Source: Pontibacter flavimaris (lineage in GTDB: Bacteria > Bacteroidota > Bacteroidia > Cytophagales > Hymenobacteraceae). Taken from it: a stretch of 64,000 bases of DNA. Position 1 is the first letter of the stretch; every line of letters starts with the position of its first letter. This document shows, piece after piece, positions 28,329 through 36,253 of this stretch. The DNA lies in assembly GCF_001907195.1 (NCBI RefSeq), contig NZ_LVWA01000005.1, positions 930,001 to 994,000 of the forward strand, given 5' to 3'. The position numbers were made by a program, and so were the translations under genes. The notes beneath the pieces were generated by a model. It made no database searches and was not told the origin of the DNA. It saw nothing but the letters and a program-made list of their open reading frames with translations.

Positions 28329-30221
28329 ATGAGCAACTTAAAACCTGCTGACATGACAAAGCGAAACTGTGTTACTGTACCCCCCCATAAGCATCTGGAA
28401 CGCCTTAAAATTCCTCTTTTGGCGGTATTTAGCCTTCTCACTATCCCTTTATTTGCTCAGTCAGGGAGCACCGCTGATAGCGACCTGATCGGTTTACCGG
28501 GTATCCTCATTACCATCACGCTGCTGATCGTACCTGTTGTAGCGGCCCTTTTTCTGCTGGTGGTAAAGGCAAATGCACTCTTCAAGAGAATTCAGAACAG
28601 GAAGGATACAGAGGAAGCCACCCGTTTCGCAGATTATCTGAAAACTTTGAATGTGGAGCAACTGGAAGCCCTGCAAAATGATAAGCTCCACCAGGAATAC
28701 CACTTAAATAACAGGGAGCTTTCAGGCCCGTTTGCCCCTGAGGATTCCAAAGGACTACTCAGTAGTATAAACGAGCAGGCCAACATCCGTTTCATAGAAG
28801 CCAAGCGCAAAGCCATCGTCCGGCCGGGTATTGATCCGGCGCTTTCAAGGCTTATTCTCTGGTTTCTGGGGACCGCCACTTTCTGGCTTGTCTTTGGCAC
28901 GTCGGTGGGAGAGTACGTTGGCATTAAATTCGTGGCGCCTGATGTGGACCAGGTAAGCTGGCTGAGCTTTGGCAGGTTGCGGCCGGTACACACCAACGCG
29001 GTGTTCTGGGGCTGGTCGTCGCTGGCCATGCTGGGCCTGGGCTATTACGTGGTGCCGCGGGTAAGTAACATACAGATACATAGCCTGAAAAGTGGCTGGT
29101 GGACGCTGATCCTCATCAATGCTTCGGTTGTGCTGGGCACTATCGCACTGATGGCGGGTATCAACAACGGCGGCGGCGAGTACCGCGAGTACATCTGGCC
29201 CATCCAGTTGCTGTTCGGCATCGGCCTGGTAATAACTCTTATTAACTTTTTGAGAACCGTTGCCAACCGCAAAACAACGGAAATCTATGTATCGAACTGG
29301 TACATTGTGGCGGCCGTCATGTTTGCCATCGTGATCTCCATTGTGGCGTATGTGCCGAATTTTCAGAACGGACTCGGTGAAACCATCATCCAGGGCTACT
29401 ACATGCACCAAGGCGTGGGCATGTGGTTCATGCTCTTCACGCTCGGATTGGTATACTACTACCTGCCCCAGCAGCTCAACAAACCCATCTATTCTTATAG
29501 TTTGGGCATACTTGCCTTCTGGTCACAGATATTCTTTTATACGTTGATAGGCACGCACCACTTCGTGTTCAGTGCCATCCCCTGGTCATTACAAACGGTG
29601 GCAATAGTGGGCAGTGCCGGCATGATCATTCCAGTCGTATCAGGTACCACCAATTTCCTGATGACCTTCCGGGGTGCCTGGCATAAAGTGGCCGGCAGCT
29701 ATACCTTGCCATTCTTCATCGTGGGCATCATCTTCTACTTTACGGGCTCATTACAGGGCACAGCTGAGGCATTCCGCAGCACCAACCTTATCTGGCACTT
29801 TACAGATTTTACGGTGGCCCACTCGCACCTGACCATGTACGGTATCATCGCCTTCTTTTTGTGGGGTGGGATCTATGCTATTGTACCTCGACTTACGCGA
29901 CAGGAACCTCCACAGATCACGGTGGGCATTCACTTCTGGATGGCCTTTATCGGGATGATGTTCTATACCGTGCCGCTAATGTGGGGCGGAACTATGCGCG
30001 GCCTGATGTGGATGGATGGACTACCTTTTATTGAAAGTGTGACCATGATGGCTCCTTACTGGTTGTGGCGTGCCATTGGCGGTTCACTGATGTGGGTATC
30101 GCACCTGGTGTTTGCCTACAACATGTATAACATGATCAATCCGCGCAAAACAGTAAACATCAATGACATCGCGATCGAGAAGCTGCATGCGGAAGAACTG
30201 GTGGAGATACAGGGCACATAA
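28329..30221 (+). CDS. ccoN: cbb3-type cytochrome c oxidase subunit I with N-terminal extension
   Basis: 630 aa versus about 475 for classical CcoN. Residues ~25-85 add a signal-like helix and a membrane helix, then ~70 charged residues before the 12-helix oxidase core. Core motifs: FGRLRPVHTNAVFWGW (heme ligand His), YYMHQGVGMWF (CuB His), IFFYTLIGTHHF (the helix-VII Tyr seven residues before His-His, as in CcoN and not the Glu of NorB), and TVAHSHLTMYG (heme ligands). Predicted high-affinity O2 reduction. The start could also be 28353 (MTKRN). Confidence 0.88.
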   Translation: MSNLKPADMTKRNCVTVPPHKHLERLKIPLLAVFSLLTIPLFAQSGSTADSDLIGLPGILITITLLIVPVVAALFLLVVKANALFKRIQNRKDTEEATRFADYLKTLNVEQLEALQNDKLHQEYHLNNRELSGPFAPEDSKGLLSSINEQANIRFIEAKRKAIVRPGIDPALSRLILWFLGTATFWLVFGTSVGEYVGIKFVAPDVDQVSWLSFGRLRPVHTNAVFWGWSSLAMLGLGYYVVPRVSNIQIHSLKSGWWTLILINASVVLGTIALMAGINNGGGEYREYIWPIQLLFGIGLVITLINFLRTVANRKTTEIYVSNWYIVAAVMFAIVISIVAYVPNFQNGLGETIIQGYYMHQGVGMWFMLFTLGLVYYYLPQQLNKPIYSYSLGILAFWSQIFFYTLIGTHHFVFSAIPWSLQTVAIVGSAGMIIPVVSGTTNFLMTFRGAWHKVAGSYTLPFFIVGIIFYFTGSLQGTAEAFRSTNLIWHFTDFTVAHSHLTMYGIIAFFLWGGIYAIVPRLTRQEPPQITVGIHFWMAFIGMMFYTVPLMWGGTMRGLMWMDGLPFIESVTMMAPYWLWRAIGGSLMWVSHLVFAYNMYNMINPRKTVNINDIAIEKLHAEELVEIQGT

Positions 30222-30283
30222 AGGCGGCATAAGACGGTACAACCAATAAAATTCCTAACAATTGCTTTTGACACTTACGGCAT

Positions 30284-31297
30284 ATGATGGACTTTTTTAA
30301 CAACTATAAGAAACTATACCTCAGTGCGCTTGGCTTGTTTGTCGTGCTCACCATACTGGTTGCTGTTATGCCTGCCATAAACAACCAGAACAACAACAGC
30401 CCGCTGCCTAACGAAGAACCTCTGAGCGACGCTGCACTGGCAGGCAAGGCACTGTACGTAGCCAATGGCTGCGTGGCCTGCCATACCCAACAGGTGCGTA
30501 ACCTTGAAATGGACAATGTATGGGGCAAGCGGCCCAGCATTGCAGCCGACTATGCCAGTGAGCACAGAACTGATCTCTGGCGCAACACGGCTACGCTGAT
30601 GGGCACTGAACGCACCGGCCCCGACTTAACCGATGTAGGCAACCGCCAGCCAAGCGCAGAGTGGAACCTGCTGCACCTGTATCAGCCGCGTGCCGTAGTA
30701 GCTGCGTCTGTTATGCCGGCCTACCCATGGTTGTTTGAGGAGAAAACGAACTTGGATGAGGGCGATGTTGAGATTTCGGTGCCCGATGAATTCCGAAAGG
30801 GTGTGAAAGGAAAGATTGTGGCAACCCAGGACGCGCTCAACCTGGTAGCCTACCTGCAATCTTTGAAGCAGGTGGAGTTGCCTGGAGCTATGCCTGTACC
30901 TGAATTCCTCTACAAGCGGGAGCAAAAGCCTGATGCGGTAGCTGGCGGCGGAGAAGACATGGGGCTGGACGGTGCTGCGCTTTATGCGGCCAATTGCCAG
31001 AGCTGCCACCAGGCCAGCGGTGAGGGGCTGAAAGGAGCCTTTCCGCCCCTGAAAGGCAGTGCGATTGTAACGGATGATAATCCGGAAGTGCTGATTGATA
31101 TTGTGATGAATGGGTATGATGCCCGGCCAGAGTTTGGCTCTATGCCTGCCATTGGAACGAACATGAACTTATCAGCGGCCGAGGTAGCCGCTATCATTAA
31201 CCACGAGCGCTCCAGTTGGGGCAACAAAGCCCGCAAGGTGCCGGTGGAAGAAGTACAGAAGATCATGGATTTCCTGAAGCAGACAGCCAAAAAGTAA
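30284..31297 (+). CDS. CcoO-type monoheme cytochrome fused to a class I cytochrome c domain
   Basis: 337 aa. N-terminal membrane anchor (YLSALGLFVVLTILVAVMP), then a CcoO-like domain with GCVACHTQQVRN (heme c 1) and GTERTGPDLTDVGNR (distal Met/Pro region). A second heme domain follows near residue 230 (YAANCQSCHQASGEGL, heme c 2; later GSMPAIG). This merges the roles of CcoO and part of CcoP, so electrons can pass from a donor through two hemes to CcoN. It follows ccoN by 62 bp. Confidence 0.88.
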   Translation: MMDFFNNYKKLYLSALGLFVVLTILVAVMPAINNQNNNSPLPNEEPLSDAALAGKALYVANGCVACHTQQVRNLEMDNVWGKRPSIAADYASEHRTDLWRNTATLMGTERTGPDLTDVGNRQPSAEWNLLHLYQPRAVVAASVMPAYPWLFEEKTNLDEGDVEISVPDEFRKGVKGKIVATQDALNLVAYLQSLKQVELPGAMPVPEFLYKREQKPDAVAGGGEDMGLDGAALYAANCQSCHQASGEGLKGAFPPLKGSAIVTDDNPEVLIDIVMNGYDARPEFGSMPAIGTNMNLSAAEVAAIINHERSSWGNKARKVPVEEVQKIMDFLKQTAKK

Positions 31298-31303
31298 CAG
31301 TAA

Positions 31304-31585
31304 ATGTCCGAAGGAATGTCTTCCAGTAAGCTACCGGAGCTGCTGACTGCCACCCCTTTTGAAGGGAGGCTTTTAGCTATAGCCCTTGCCAGGAAAGCTA
31401 TCTACGACAGGCAACCGGACAAAGGGCTGAGACAGCAACAAATGGATTGTTGTGCTTTTGAACCGGCTAAAGAACAAAAGGCTGCATTCCGCAAAGAAAC
31501 TGCCTGTTGTAAAGTGTATGCCCGGAAAATGTTTCAGGAGGTAGCAAAGGCAAATAACTATTGGAGTAAAAAGAAGACACCTTAA
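31304..31585 (+). CDS. Small protein A of a tandem pair in the oxidase operon
   Basis: 93 aa, soluble, unrecognised. Shares with the next gene LLTATPFEGR-LAI-LARKAI at its start and AKANNYW at its end, so the two are paralogues. Unlike its partner, it has three Cys (two CC pairs: DCCAF, ACCKVY). It begins 6 bp after the cytochrome gene, so it is translationally close-coupled. Possible assembly or cofactor-delivery role (inference only). Confidence 0.75.
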   Translation: MSEGMSSSKLPELLTATPFEGRLLAIALARKAIYDRQPDKGLRQQQMDCCAFEPAKEQKAAFRKETACCKVYARKMFQEVAKANNYWSKKKTP

Positions 31586-31607
31586 CGTAGCATAAACCTA
31601 TAGAACC

Positions 31608-31853
31608 ATGCAAAATCAGGAAGAAAACTACCTGCCAACTCTTATTACTGCCACCCCTTTTGAAGGCAGGCAGCTTGCTATAAAACTTGCCCGCAAATCC
31701 ATAGGCGCTATTCAGCCGGATGCCGGCATACGACAGCAGTTGCGTGCCGCTTATGCCTCCGATACAGCCCAACTGATTGCCTCGGCACAGGTAATAGCTA
31801 CAGAGTTTCAGACGATTGCACAGGCAAACAATTATTGGAAGACAACAGATTAA
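31608..31853 (+). CDS. Small protein B of a tandem pair in the oxidase operon
   Basis: 81 aa, soluble. LITATPFEGRQLAIKLARKS at residues 11-30 and AQANNYWK near the end match protein A; the middle is Ala/Gln-rich and probably helical, without cysteines. 22 bp after protein A and 12 bp before the CPVC protein. No known family recognised. Confidence 0.75.
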   Translation: MQNQEENYLPTLITATPFEGRQLAIKLARKSIGAIQPDAGIRQQLRAAYASDTAQLIASAQVIATEFQTIAQANNYWKTTD

Positions 31854-31865
31854 CGGAATTGACTT

Positions 31866-32123
31866 ATGAAAGCCTTTATACTTACGGTTCTCGCCACACT
31901 CCTTAGCCTGACAGCTTTTGCGTGTCCGGTGTGTGAGAAGCAGCAGCCAAAAGTGCTGCAGGGCATCAGCCACGGAGCAGGCCCGCAAAGTGACTGGGAC
32001 TATGTCCTGGTATGGGCCACGGTGCTCATTGTCGTGTTTTGCCTGTTTTTTAGCATAAAATGGCTGGCCCGGCCCGGTGAACAAGGTGAGGACCATATCA
32101 AAAGAACCATCTTAGATTTCTGA
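31866..32123 (+). CDS. CPVC-motif small membrane protein of the oxidase operon
   Basis: 85 aa. Signal-like helix MKAFILTVLATLLSLTAFA directly followed by CPVCEKQQPKVLQGI, then a membrane helix (DYVLVWATVLIVVFCLFFSI) and a basic/acidic tail. The CxxC right after the export signal would lie in the periplasm and could bind metal or be redox-active. Its place in the operon suggests an accessory subunit, perhaps in the position of CcoQ/CcoH (inference). Confidence 0.75.
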   Translation: MKAFILTVLATLLSLTAFACPVCEKQQPKVLQGISHGAGPQSDWDYVLVWATVLIVVFCLFFSIKWLARPGEQGEDHIKRTILDF

Positions 32124-32127
32124 TAAA

Positions 32128-32535
32128 ATGGATGATAAAAGCACTGTAGTAATTTTTGTGGATGACGATGTGCAGCCTGTCGGCTCTTTCAGATCACCTA
32201 TAAATTTCGAGCTGGACACCCGCAAACTGGTGGATGGGGAGCATACCTTGCGCATTGTCAGTAAAGATCCATCTGGTAAAGAGGGTATCCGTAAAATCCC
32301 TTTTGTGGTGCGGAATGGTCCGGATATTAACGTGGAAGGCATCTCAGAGAATGAAGTAGTGGATGGCGTATTGCCCATCATGGTGAGTGCCTATGGCAAA
32401 GGCGATCAGAAAGTGTTCCTGATTGAAGGCAGTGAAACACCTCGCAGCATACCTAACTGGGTCTGGATCCTGCATATTGTTTTTGGCGGCTGGGCGCTAT
32501 ATTACCTGATCACGCAATTCGCGATTGGCACATGA
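32128..32535 (+). CDS. Ig-like domain protein with C-terminal membrane helix
   Basis: 135 aa, no N-terminal signal. Residues 1-100 have the beta-rich pattern of bacterial Ig-like folds (STVVIFVDDDVQPVGSFRSP, KLVDGEHTLRIVSKDPSG, GKEGIRKIPFVVRNG). The end (SIPNWVWILHIVFGGWALYYLITQF) is a membrane anchor. Starts 4 bp after the CPVC gene. Probably a small accessory or interaction subunit of the oxidase. Confidence 0.72.
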   Translation: MDDKSTVVIFVDDDVQPVGSFRSPINFELDTRKLVDGEHTLRIVSKDPSGKEGIRKIPFVVRNGPDINVEGISENEVVDGVLPIMVSAYGKGDQKVFLIEGSETPRSIPNWVWILHIVFGGWALYYLITQFAIGT

Positions 32536-32615
32536 TGGTAATAAAGGGCAGGTCTAAGCTGGAGAGCATGGAATTCCTGGTTCAATCGGGAGGTGCTATT
32601 CTTTAGGAAGATAAA

Positions 32616-32972
32616 ATGGAAATGAAAGAAATACATGCCAATGCTTCGTACAAGGTTTTAAGCGTTGGCCTAGGCGGCGGGGAGGAAATGCCGCGGCATT
32701 ATGCTTCGTCAGATGCTTTTATGGTTGTGAAGGCAGGTAAGGGAATTCTGAAGCTCAGGGGAAGAGAACTTACACTGGAAGCAGGCACTACGTTGCTTAT
32801 TCCAGCCAATGAGCCACACAGCCTTTATATTCTTGAAAATTTTGCTGCCGAAGTTGTATTGGCTGCCGGCGCACAGATAAACTTCACGGGCAGCCAAAAT
32901 GCCGGAAGTGATCATGTAAATAACCAAGTGTCAGACACAACATTACGAGTCGTTACAGGACATAGCCAATAG
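32616..32972 (+). CDS. Cupin domain protein
   Basis: 118 aa single-domain cupin: RHYASSDAFMVVKAGKGILKL (motif 1, with His and a Glu/Asp position altered) and TLLIPANEPHSLYILE (motif 2, with His). Motif 1 shows only one clear His ligand, so metal binding is uncertain. It follows the oxidase genes by 80 bp and precedes the Rrf2 gene; possibly a sensor or small-molecule binder. Confidence 0.8.
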   Translation: MEMKEIHANASYKVLSVGLGGGEEMPRHYASSDAFMVVKAGKGILKLRGRELTLEAGTTLLIPANEPHSLYILENFAAEVVLAAGAQINFTGSQNAGSDHVNNQVSDTTLRVVTGHSQ

Positions 32973-33015
32973 CAGGTACATGAAGTTTTCTACCCCTTTT
33001 TAGGTAGTTATACTT

Positions 33016-33023
33016 TATGTTTG
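33016..33023 (+). promoter_or_regulatory. -7 promoter element of the Rrf2 gene
   Basis: TATGTTTG matches TAnnTTTG exactly, 30 bp before the ATG at 33053. The preceding TATACTTTATG overlaps the window's over-represented word. No clear -33 TTG. Confidence 0.5.
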
Positions 33024-33052
33024 CAGTAGAACACTATAAAGGGGGATAGCAT

Positions 33053-33490
33053 ATGATTTCTAAGTCGTGCAAATATGGCATCAGGGCGGCAGTTTTTATT
33101 GCCTCTAAAGCGGGAGAAGGAGTTAAGCTTAATGTGAAAGACATTGCAAAAGAGGTAGATGCGCCCGAGGCTTTTACGGCAAAGATTCTGCAAATTCTCA
33201 ACAAGCACCGGATCATAACCTCTTTGAAAGGACCGTACGGCGGGTTCTTCATTGATGGTTACCAGTTGGAGCAACCTATTATCAATATAGTTAATGCCAT
33301 AGACGGAATGGCTGTTTTCTGGGAATGCGGATTAGGTCTGAAGAAATGCTCCGAAACTCACCCATGTCCTTTACACGACAAATTTAAAGTGGCACGTGAG
33401 TCCCTGCGGGATGTATTCCAGAATACTACTATAGAGCAACTGGCCAAGGAGCTTAAGGAGGGTACTTCTTTTATCAAGAACCTGACGTAA
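33053..33490 (+). CDS. Rrf2 family transcriptional regulator
   Basis: 145 aa. Winged HTH at residues ~5-60 (KYGIRAAVFIASKAGEGVKL, VKDIAKEVDAPEAFTAKILQ, LKGPYGGFF). Three cysteines in the dimerisation part (WECGLGLKKCSETHPC) match the Fe-S-binding positions of IscR/NsrR-type members. Likely senses Fe-S status, NO or oxygen and may control the adjacent oxidase operon, e.g. through the 28276-28309 palindrome (inference). Confidence 0.88.
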   Translation: MISKSCKYGIRAAVFIASKAGEGVKLNVKDIAKEVDAPEAFTAKILQILNKHRIITSLKGPYGGFFIDGYQLEQPIINIVNAIDGMAVFWECGLGLKKCSETHPCPLHDKFKVARESLRDVFQNTTIEQLAKELKEGTSFIKNLT

Positions 33491-33604
33491 CGCATTCACT
33501 GTTAGAAGTCAAACTTGCCTTTGTCATAGGAGCGTCTAGACCTGCGGGTTGCGCGAAGCTCAAGAAGAGACTGCTTAAGGATATAAAAAATTGTCTGGAT
33601 CGCA

Positions 33605-33642
33605 AAAAAGTCCGCTCCAGTTTTATCTGAAGCGGATTTTTA
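33605..33642. terminator. Bidirectional terminator between the Rrf2 and AraC genes
   Basis: AAGTCCGCT-CAG pairs with CTG-AGCGGATT (one G-U and one mismatch) across TTTTAT, with A6 before and T5 after, so it can act on both strands. Confidence 0.7.
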
Positions 33643-33749
33643 TGTAGACCATAGAATAGAATTATCGAACTTTATCACTGTGATCTGGCTGCTTTAGAAG
33701 CATTCTTTCTATAGAAATAGCAACTAGTATTAGTAGCCCCATTTCACTT

Positions 33750-34576
33750 TTAGCCCAATCTATTTCTGAATTCTCTGGGAGTCATACCTATTAGTTTTTT
33801 TACATAGCGCGTGAAAAAAGACCTACTAGAGAATTCCATTTCATCGGCGATCCCGGATATATTTAGGTTCTTGACTTGCAAGAGAAGAATAATCGTTTCT
33901 CTTACATAACGCTGTATCCACTCCGAGGCAGTAACAGCTGAATTTTGCTTGCATACATAATTTAAATATTTGGCCGTAATGTTGAGCTTGTTGGCGTAAA
34001 ACCGTACCTCCCGCTCTTTCATACAATGTTGATGCACTAATTGCATAAAGCGCTCATAAAGTGTCCCGCTTTCTATTGTTCGTTTGTGGCGTTCAAACTC
34101 ATTTGCAAACGTGTGCCACATTTCCAACAGGAACACCTGCATTTGCAGCTTCAGGGTTTCATGATAAAAGCGGTGTTCTGTATCTGAAAACTTACCGTGC
34201 AAAAGGTGAAAATTTAAAAGCACTCTATGCTTGTCTTTCTTCTCGGTCAGGTGCAGCACCGGGTTGTCTCTAGAATGTAATAAAGCATCAATGCTCCAGC
34301 TTTGGTCCGGAATATTTTCATCAAGGAAATCTCTTTCCACCAGCAGAACTGTTGCGTTAACTTTCTTTGAGAACGTCAGATCTGCCAACTTGCTGTCCGC
34401 AAAAAAAACACTAATCCTCCAGCTTTGCAGGTATACGGCTTATCATTGAAGACAAAGTCTATACTTCCCCTGTGGCAGTAGATATGCGTGTGGTAACGAT
34501 ACAAAAAGTCATCTGGTAACGGCACACCACCAAGCACCTTCAGCAAGATAATTCTATCCTTATCTTCTTTATTCAT
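33750..34576 (-). pseudogene. AraC family regulator split by a frameshift in a T8 run
   Basis: The N-terminal part (34576 to ~34402; MNKEDKDRIILLKVLGGVPL..., cupin-like sensor with HTHIYCHRGSIDFVFNDKPY) reads into FFLRTASWQI and stops. Shifting frame at eight consecutive Ts on the coding strand (34401-34408) restores FFADSKLADLTFSKKV and continues to a complete AraC HTH (VRFYANKLNITAKYLNYVCK, ISGIADEMEFSSRSFFTRY). One extra T, or two fewer, gives ~275 aa. Could be a mutation, a sequencing error or a switchable homopolymer. Confidence 0.85.
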
Positions 34577-34660
34577 TCAAATGACCCTGAGTTAGATAGT
34601 TTAGGCAATATCTGACACTATATGCGTACAACGTGTAACGAATAGCAGGTAGAATTCGGG

Positions 34661-34668
34661 TAAATTTG
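34661..34668 (+). promoter_or_regulatory. -7 promoter element of the acetyltransferase gene
   Basis: TAAATTTG matches TAnnTTTG and lies 23 bp before the start codon at 34691. The region is shared with the divergent AraC gene. Confidence 0.5.
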
Positions 34669-34690
34669 TAATCTACATTATTACACTACT

Positions 34691-35260
34691 ATGAAAACGC
34701 AACAGACAGATATATTTCAACGGCTATTAAATGGTGAAGCTGTTCCATTTAGCGATGCGGATTACGCTCAAATCGGTGATGCTTGTAACAGTACACGAAA
34801 ACTACTCATCCAATTAAACGCTGAAGCAGACCCGAACAAAATCAGAAAGCTGTTAAGCCAGATCACTGCTTCTGAGATTGATGCGACTACCATGGTATTC
34901 CCGCCACTTCAAATCAACTATGGAAGGAACACCAAGATCGGGAAGAATGTGTTTATCAACTTTGATTGTACATTTTTGGATTTGGGCGGCATTACCATAG
35001 AAGACAATGTGATGCTTGCTCCCAAAGTCTGCCTGCTCTCAGAGGGCCATCCTATCTCTGTAAACGATAGACAAACACTCACTGCAGGTAAAATTCACAT
35101 TAAGAAAAATGCCTGGATTGGTGCCCAAGCCACCATTTTGCAAGGCGTGACGATTGGTGAGAACTCCATCGTAGCGGCAGGAGCCGTGGTTTCCAAAGAT
35201 GTGCCGGACAATACCGTGGTAGGTGGCATTCCAGCCAAAATCATCAAGAAAATTAAATGA
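34691..35260 (+). CDS. Sugar O-acetyltransferase (maltose/galactoside acetyltransferase type)
   Basis: 189 aa left-handed beta-helix enzyme. N-terminal Mac domain (residues 1-60, RLLNGEAVPFSDADYAQIGDA) then hexapeptide repeats (IGKNVFINFDCTFLDLGGI, IGAQATILQGVTIGENSIVAAGAVVSKDVPD). LLSEGHPI contains the catalytic His. Uses acetyl-CoA to acetylate a sugar. Divergent from the broken AraC gene, which may once have regulated it. Confidence 0.92.
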   Translation: MKTQQTDIFQRLLNGEAVPFSDADYAQIGDACNSTRKLLIQLNAEADPNKIRKLLSQITASEIDATTMVFPPLQINYGRNTKIGKNVFINFDCTFLDLGGITIEDNVMLAPKVCLLSEGHPISVNDRQTLTAGKIHIKKNAWIGAQATILQGVTIGENSIVAAGAVVSKDVPDNTVVGGIPAKIIKKIK

Positions 35261-35296
35261 AACCTTCTCTTAACCAGAGAAATAGAAAATATAGAA

Positions 35297-35371
35297 ATGA
35301 GGAAGATACTTGTTGTAGCAGCTTCAGCACTTATGTTACTAGCACACAGTTGCTGCGACGGTTGCAGCTGA
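35297..35371 (+). CDS. Tiny lipoprotein-like ORF, 24 aa
   Basis: MRKILVVAASALMLLAHSC followed by CDGCS and TGA: a complete lipoprotein signal with lipobox LAHSC but almost no mature protein. It lies 37 bp after the acetyltransferase stop and is followed by a GGGGCT/AGCCCC hairpin (35399-35415). It could be a remnant of a truncated lipoprotein gene or a real micro-lipoprotein with four cysteines-rich residues at its tip. An overlapping 63-codon frame (35257-35448) shows no protein-like pattern. Confidence 0.35.
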   Translation: MRKILVVAASALMLLAHSCCDGCS

Positions 35372-35459
35372 GTTATACAAAGAAAGTAGTTTTAAAGTGG
35401 GGCTATAACAGCCCCTTCATACAATTTGAAAGTATGCTTCTTCCTTAAACATTATCTTT

Positions 35460-35915
35460 ATGAGACCAATTTATTTATTACCGCTGATGCTTGTCAGCTT
35501 CAGCCTATTTGCCCGTAGTGGTTGTAAAGAAGAGAATAATAAATCAGCCAAACTAATGGAGGAAAGTACGAAACTTAAGATTACAGTTGGCTCCAGCATT
35601 TTTGCTGCCACGCTCTACAACAATGCATCTGCAACTGCCTTCAAAGCGCAGTTACCGATGACAATTGAAATGAGTGAACTGAACGACAACGAAAAGTTTT
35701 TCGCATTGCCAGAGAATCTTCCTACAAATGCATCAAACCCAGGCACCATACAGGCAGGTGATATCATGCTTTATGGCAATAGTACTCTGGTACTGTTCTA
35801 TAAGAGTTTCCCAACTTCTTACAACTATACCCGGCTCGGGAAAATAGCCAACCCATCGGGGTTAGCTGCAGCCTTGGGTTCCGGAGGTGTAACTGTAACT
35901 TTTGAAATAGATTAG
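35460..35915 (+). CDS. Cyclophilin-like fold lipoprotein
   Basis: 151 aa. N-terminal signal (MRPIYLLPLMLVSFSLFARS) with Cys at ~22. The body, KITVGSSIFAATLYNNASAT ... FKAQLPMTIEMSELNDNEKF ... QAGDIMLYGNSTLVLFYKSF, matches the cyclophilin-like domain found in small Bacteroidota proteins. Unlikely to be a full prolyl isomerase. Function unknown. Confidence 0.8.
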   Translation: MRPIYLLPLMLVSFSLFARSGCKEENNKSAKLMEESTKLKITVGSSIFAATLYNNASATAFKAQLPMTIEMSELNDNEKFFALPENLPTNASNPGTIQAGDIMLYGNSTLVLFYKSFPTSYNYTRLGKIANPSGLAAALGSGGVTVTFEID

Positions 35916-35968
35916 GATTTATACTTAAGTGGTAATTGCAGATAGCTAAAAGCAGGAAACAGATTGAA

Positions 35969-36253
35969 ATGAAAATGTACCTGCTTTCCGCGATTCCTGT
36001 TTTAGCCTTCTCTTTGGTTGGATGTAAAGACCAAGCTTCGGATAAAGCAACTGAAACTCAGGCCATTTATCCAAAAGGAAAAGCAGGATTTGCTGGAAAC
36101 TTTACTGGGAAAGCCTGGAATTATGGCTTGGTTGCAAACGATTTAACCTATAATAACCATGTAGGTAATGTATACTTCGAACCTGGTGCAGAAGTAACTG
36201 AAAGACCAATCAAATCATCACTCCATGAAAGAACACGCCCACCACGCCCATAG
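35969..36253 (+). pseudogene. Truncated cupin-type lipoprotein with chimeric 3' end
   Basis: Lipoprotein signal MKMYLLSAIPVLAFSLVGC, then IYPKGKAGFAGNFTGKAWNY and YNNHVGNVYFEPGAE, which is the N-terminal part of cupins that normally continue into R-xx-WHxHP metal-binding motifs. Instead the frame runs into the reading frame 1-shifted over the next gene (ERPIKSSLHERTRPPRP) and stops. The cupin core is therefore missing; the junction is near 36190. Confidence 0.7.

Noticed and set aside
28329-30221. Possibility that the CcoN-like protein is a nitric oxide reductase
   Set aside because: AHSHLTMYG looks slightly NorB-like, but the CuB-site HQGVG and the Tyr before His-His match CcoN, and the NorB glutamates are absent.
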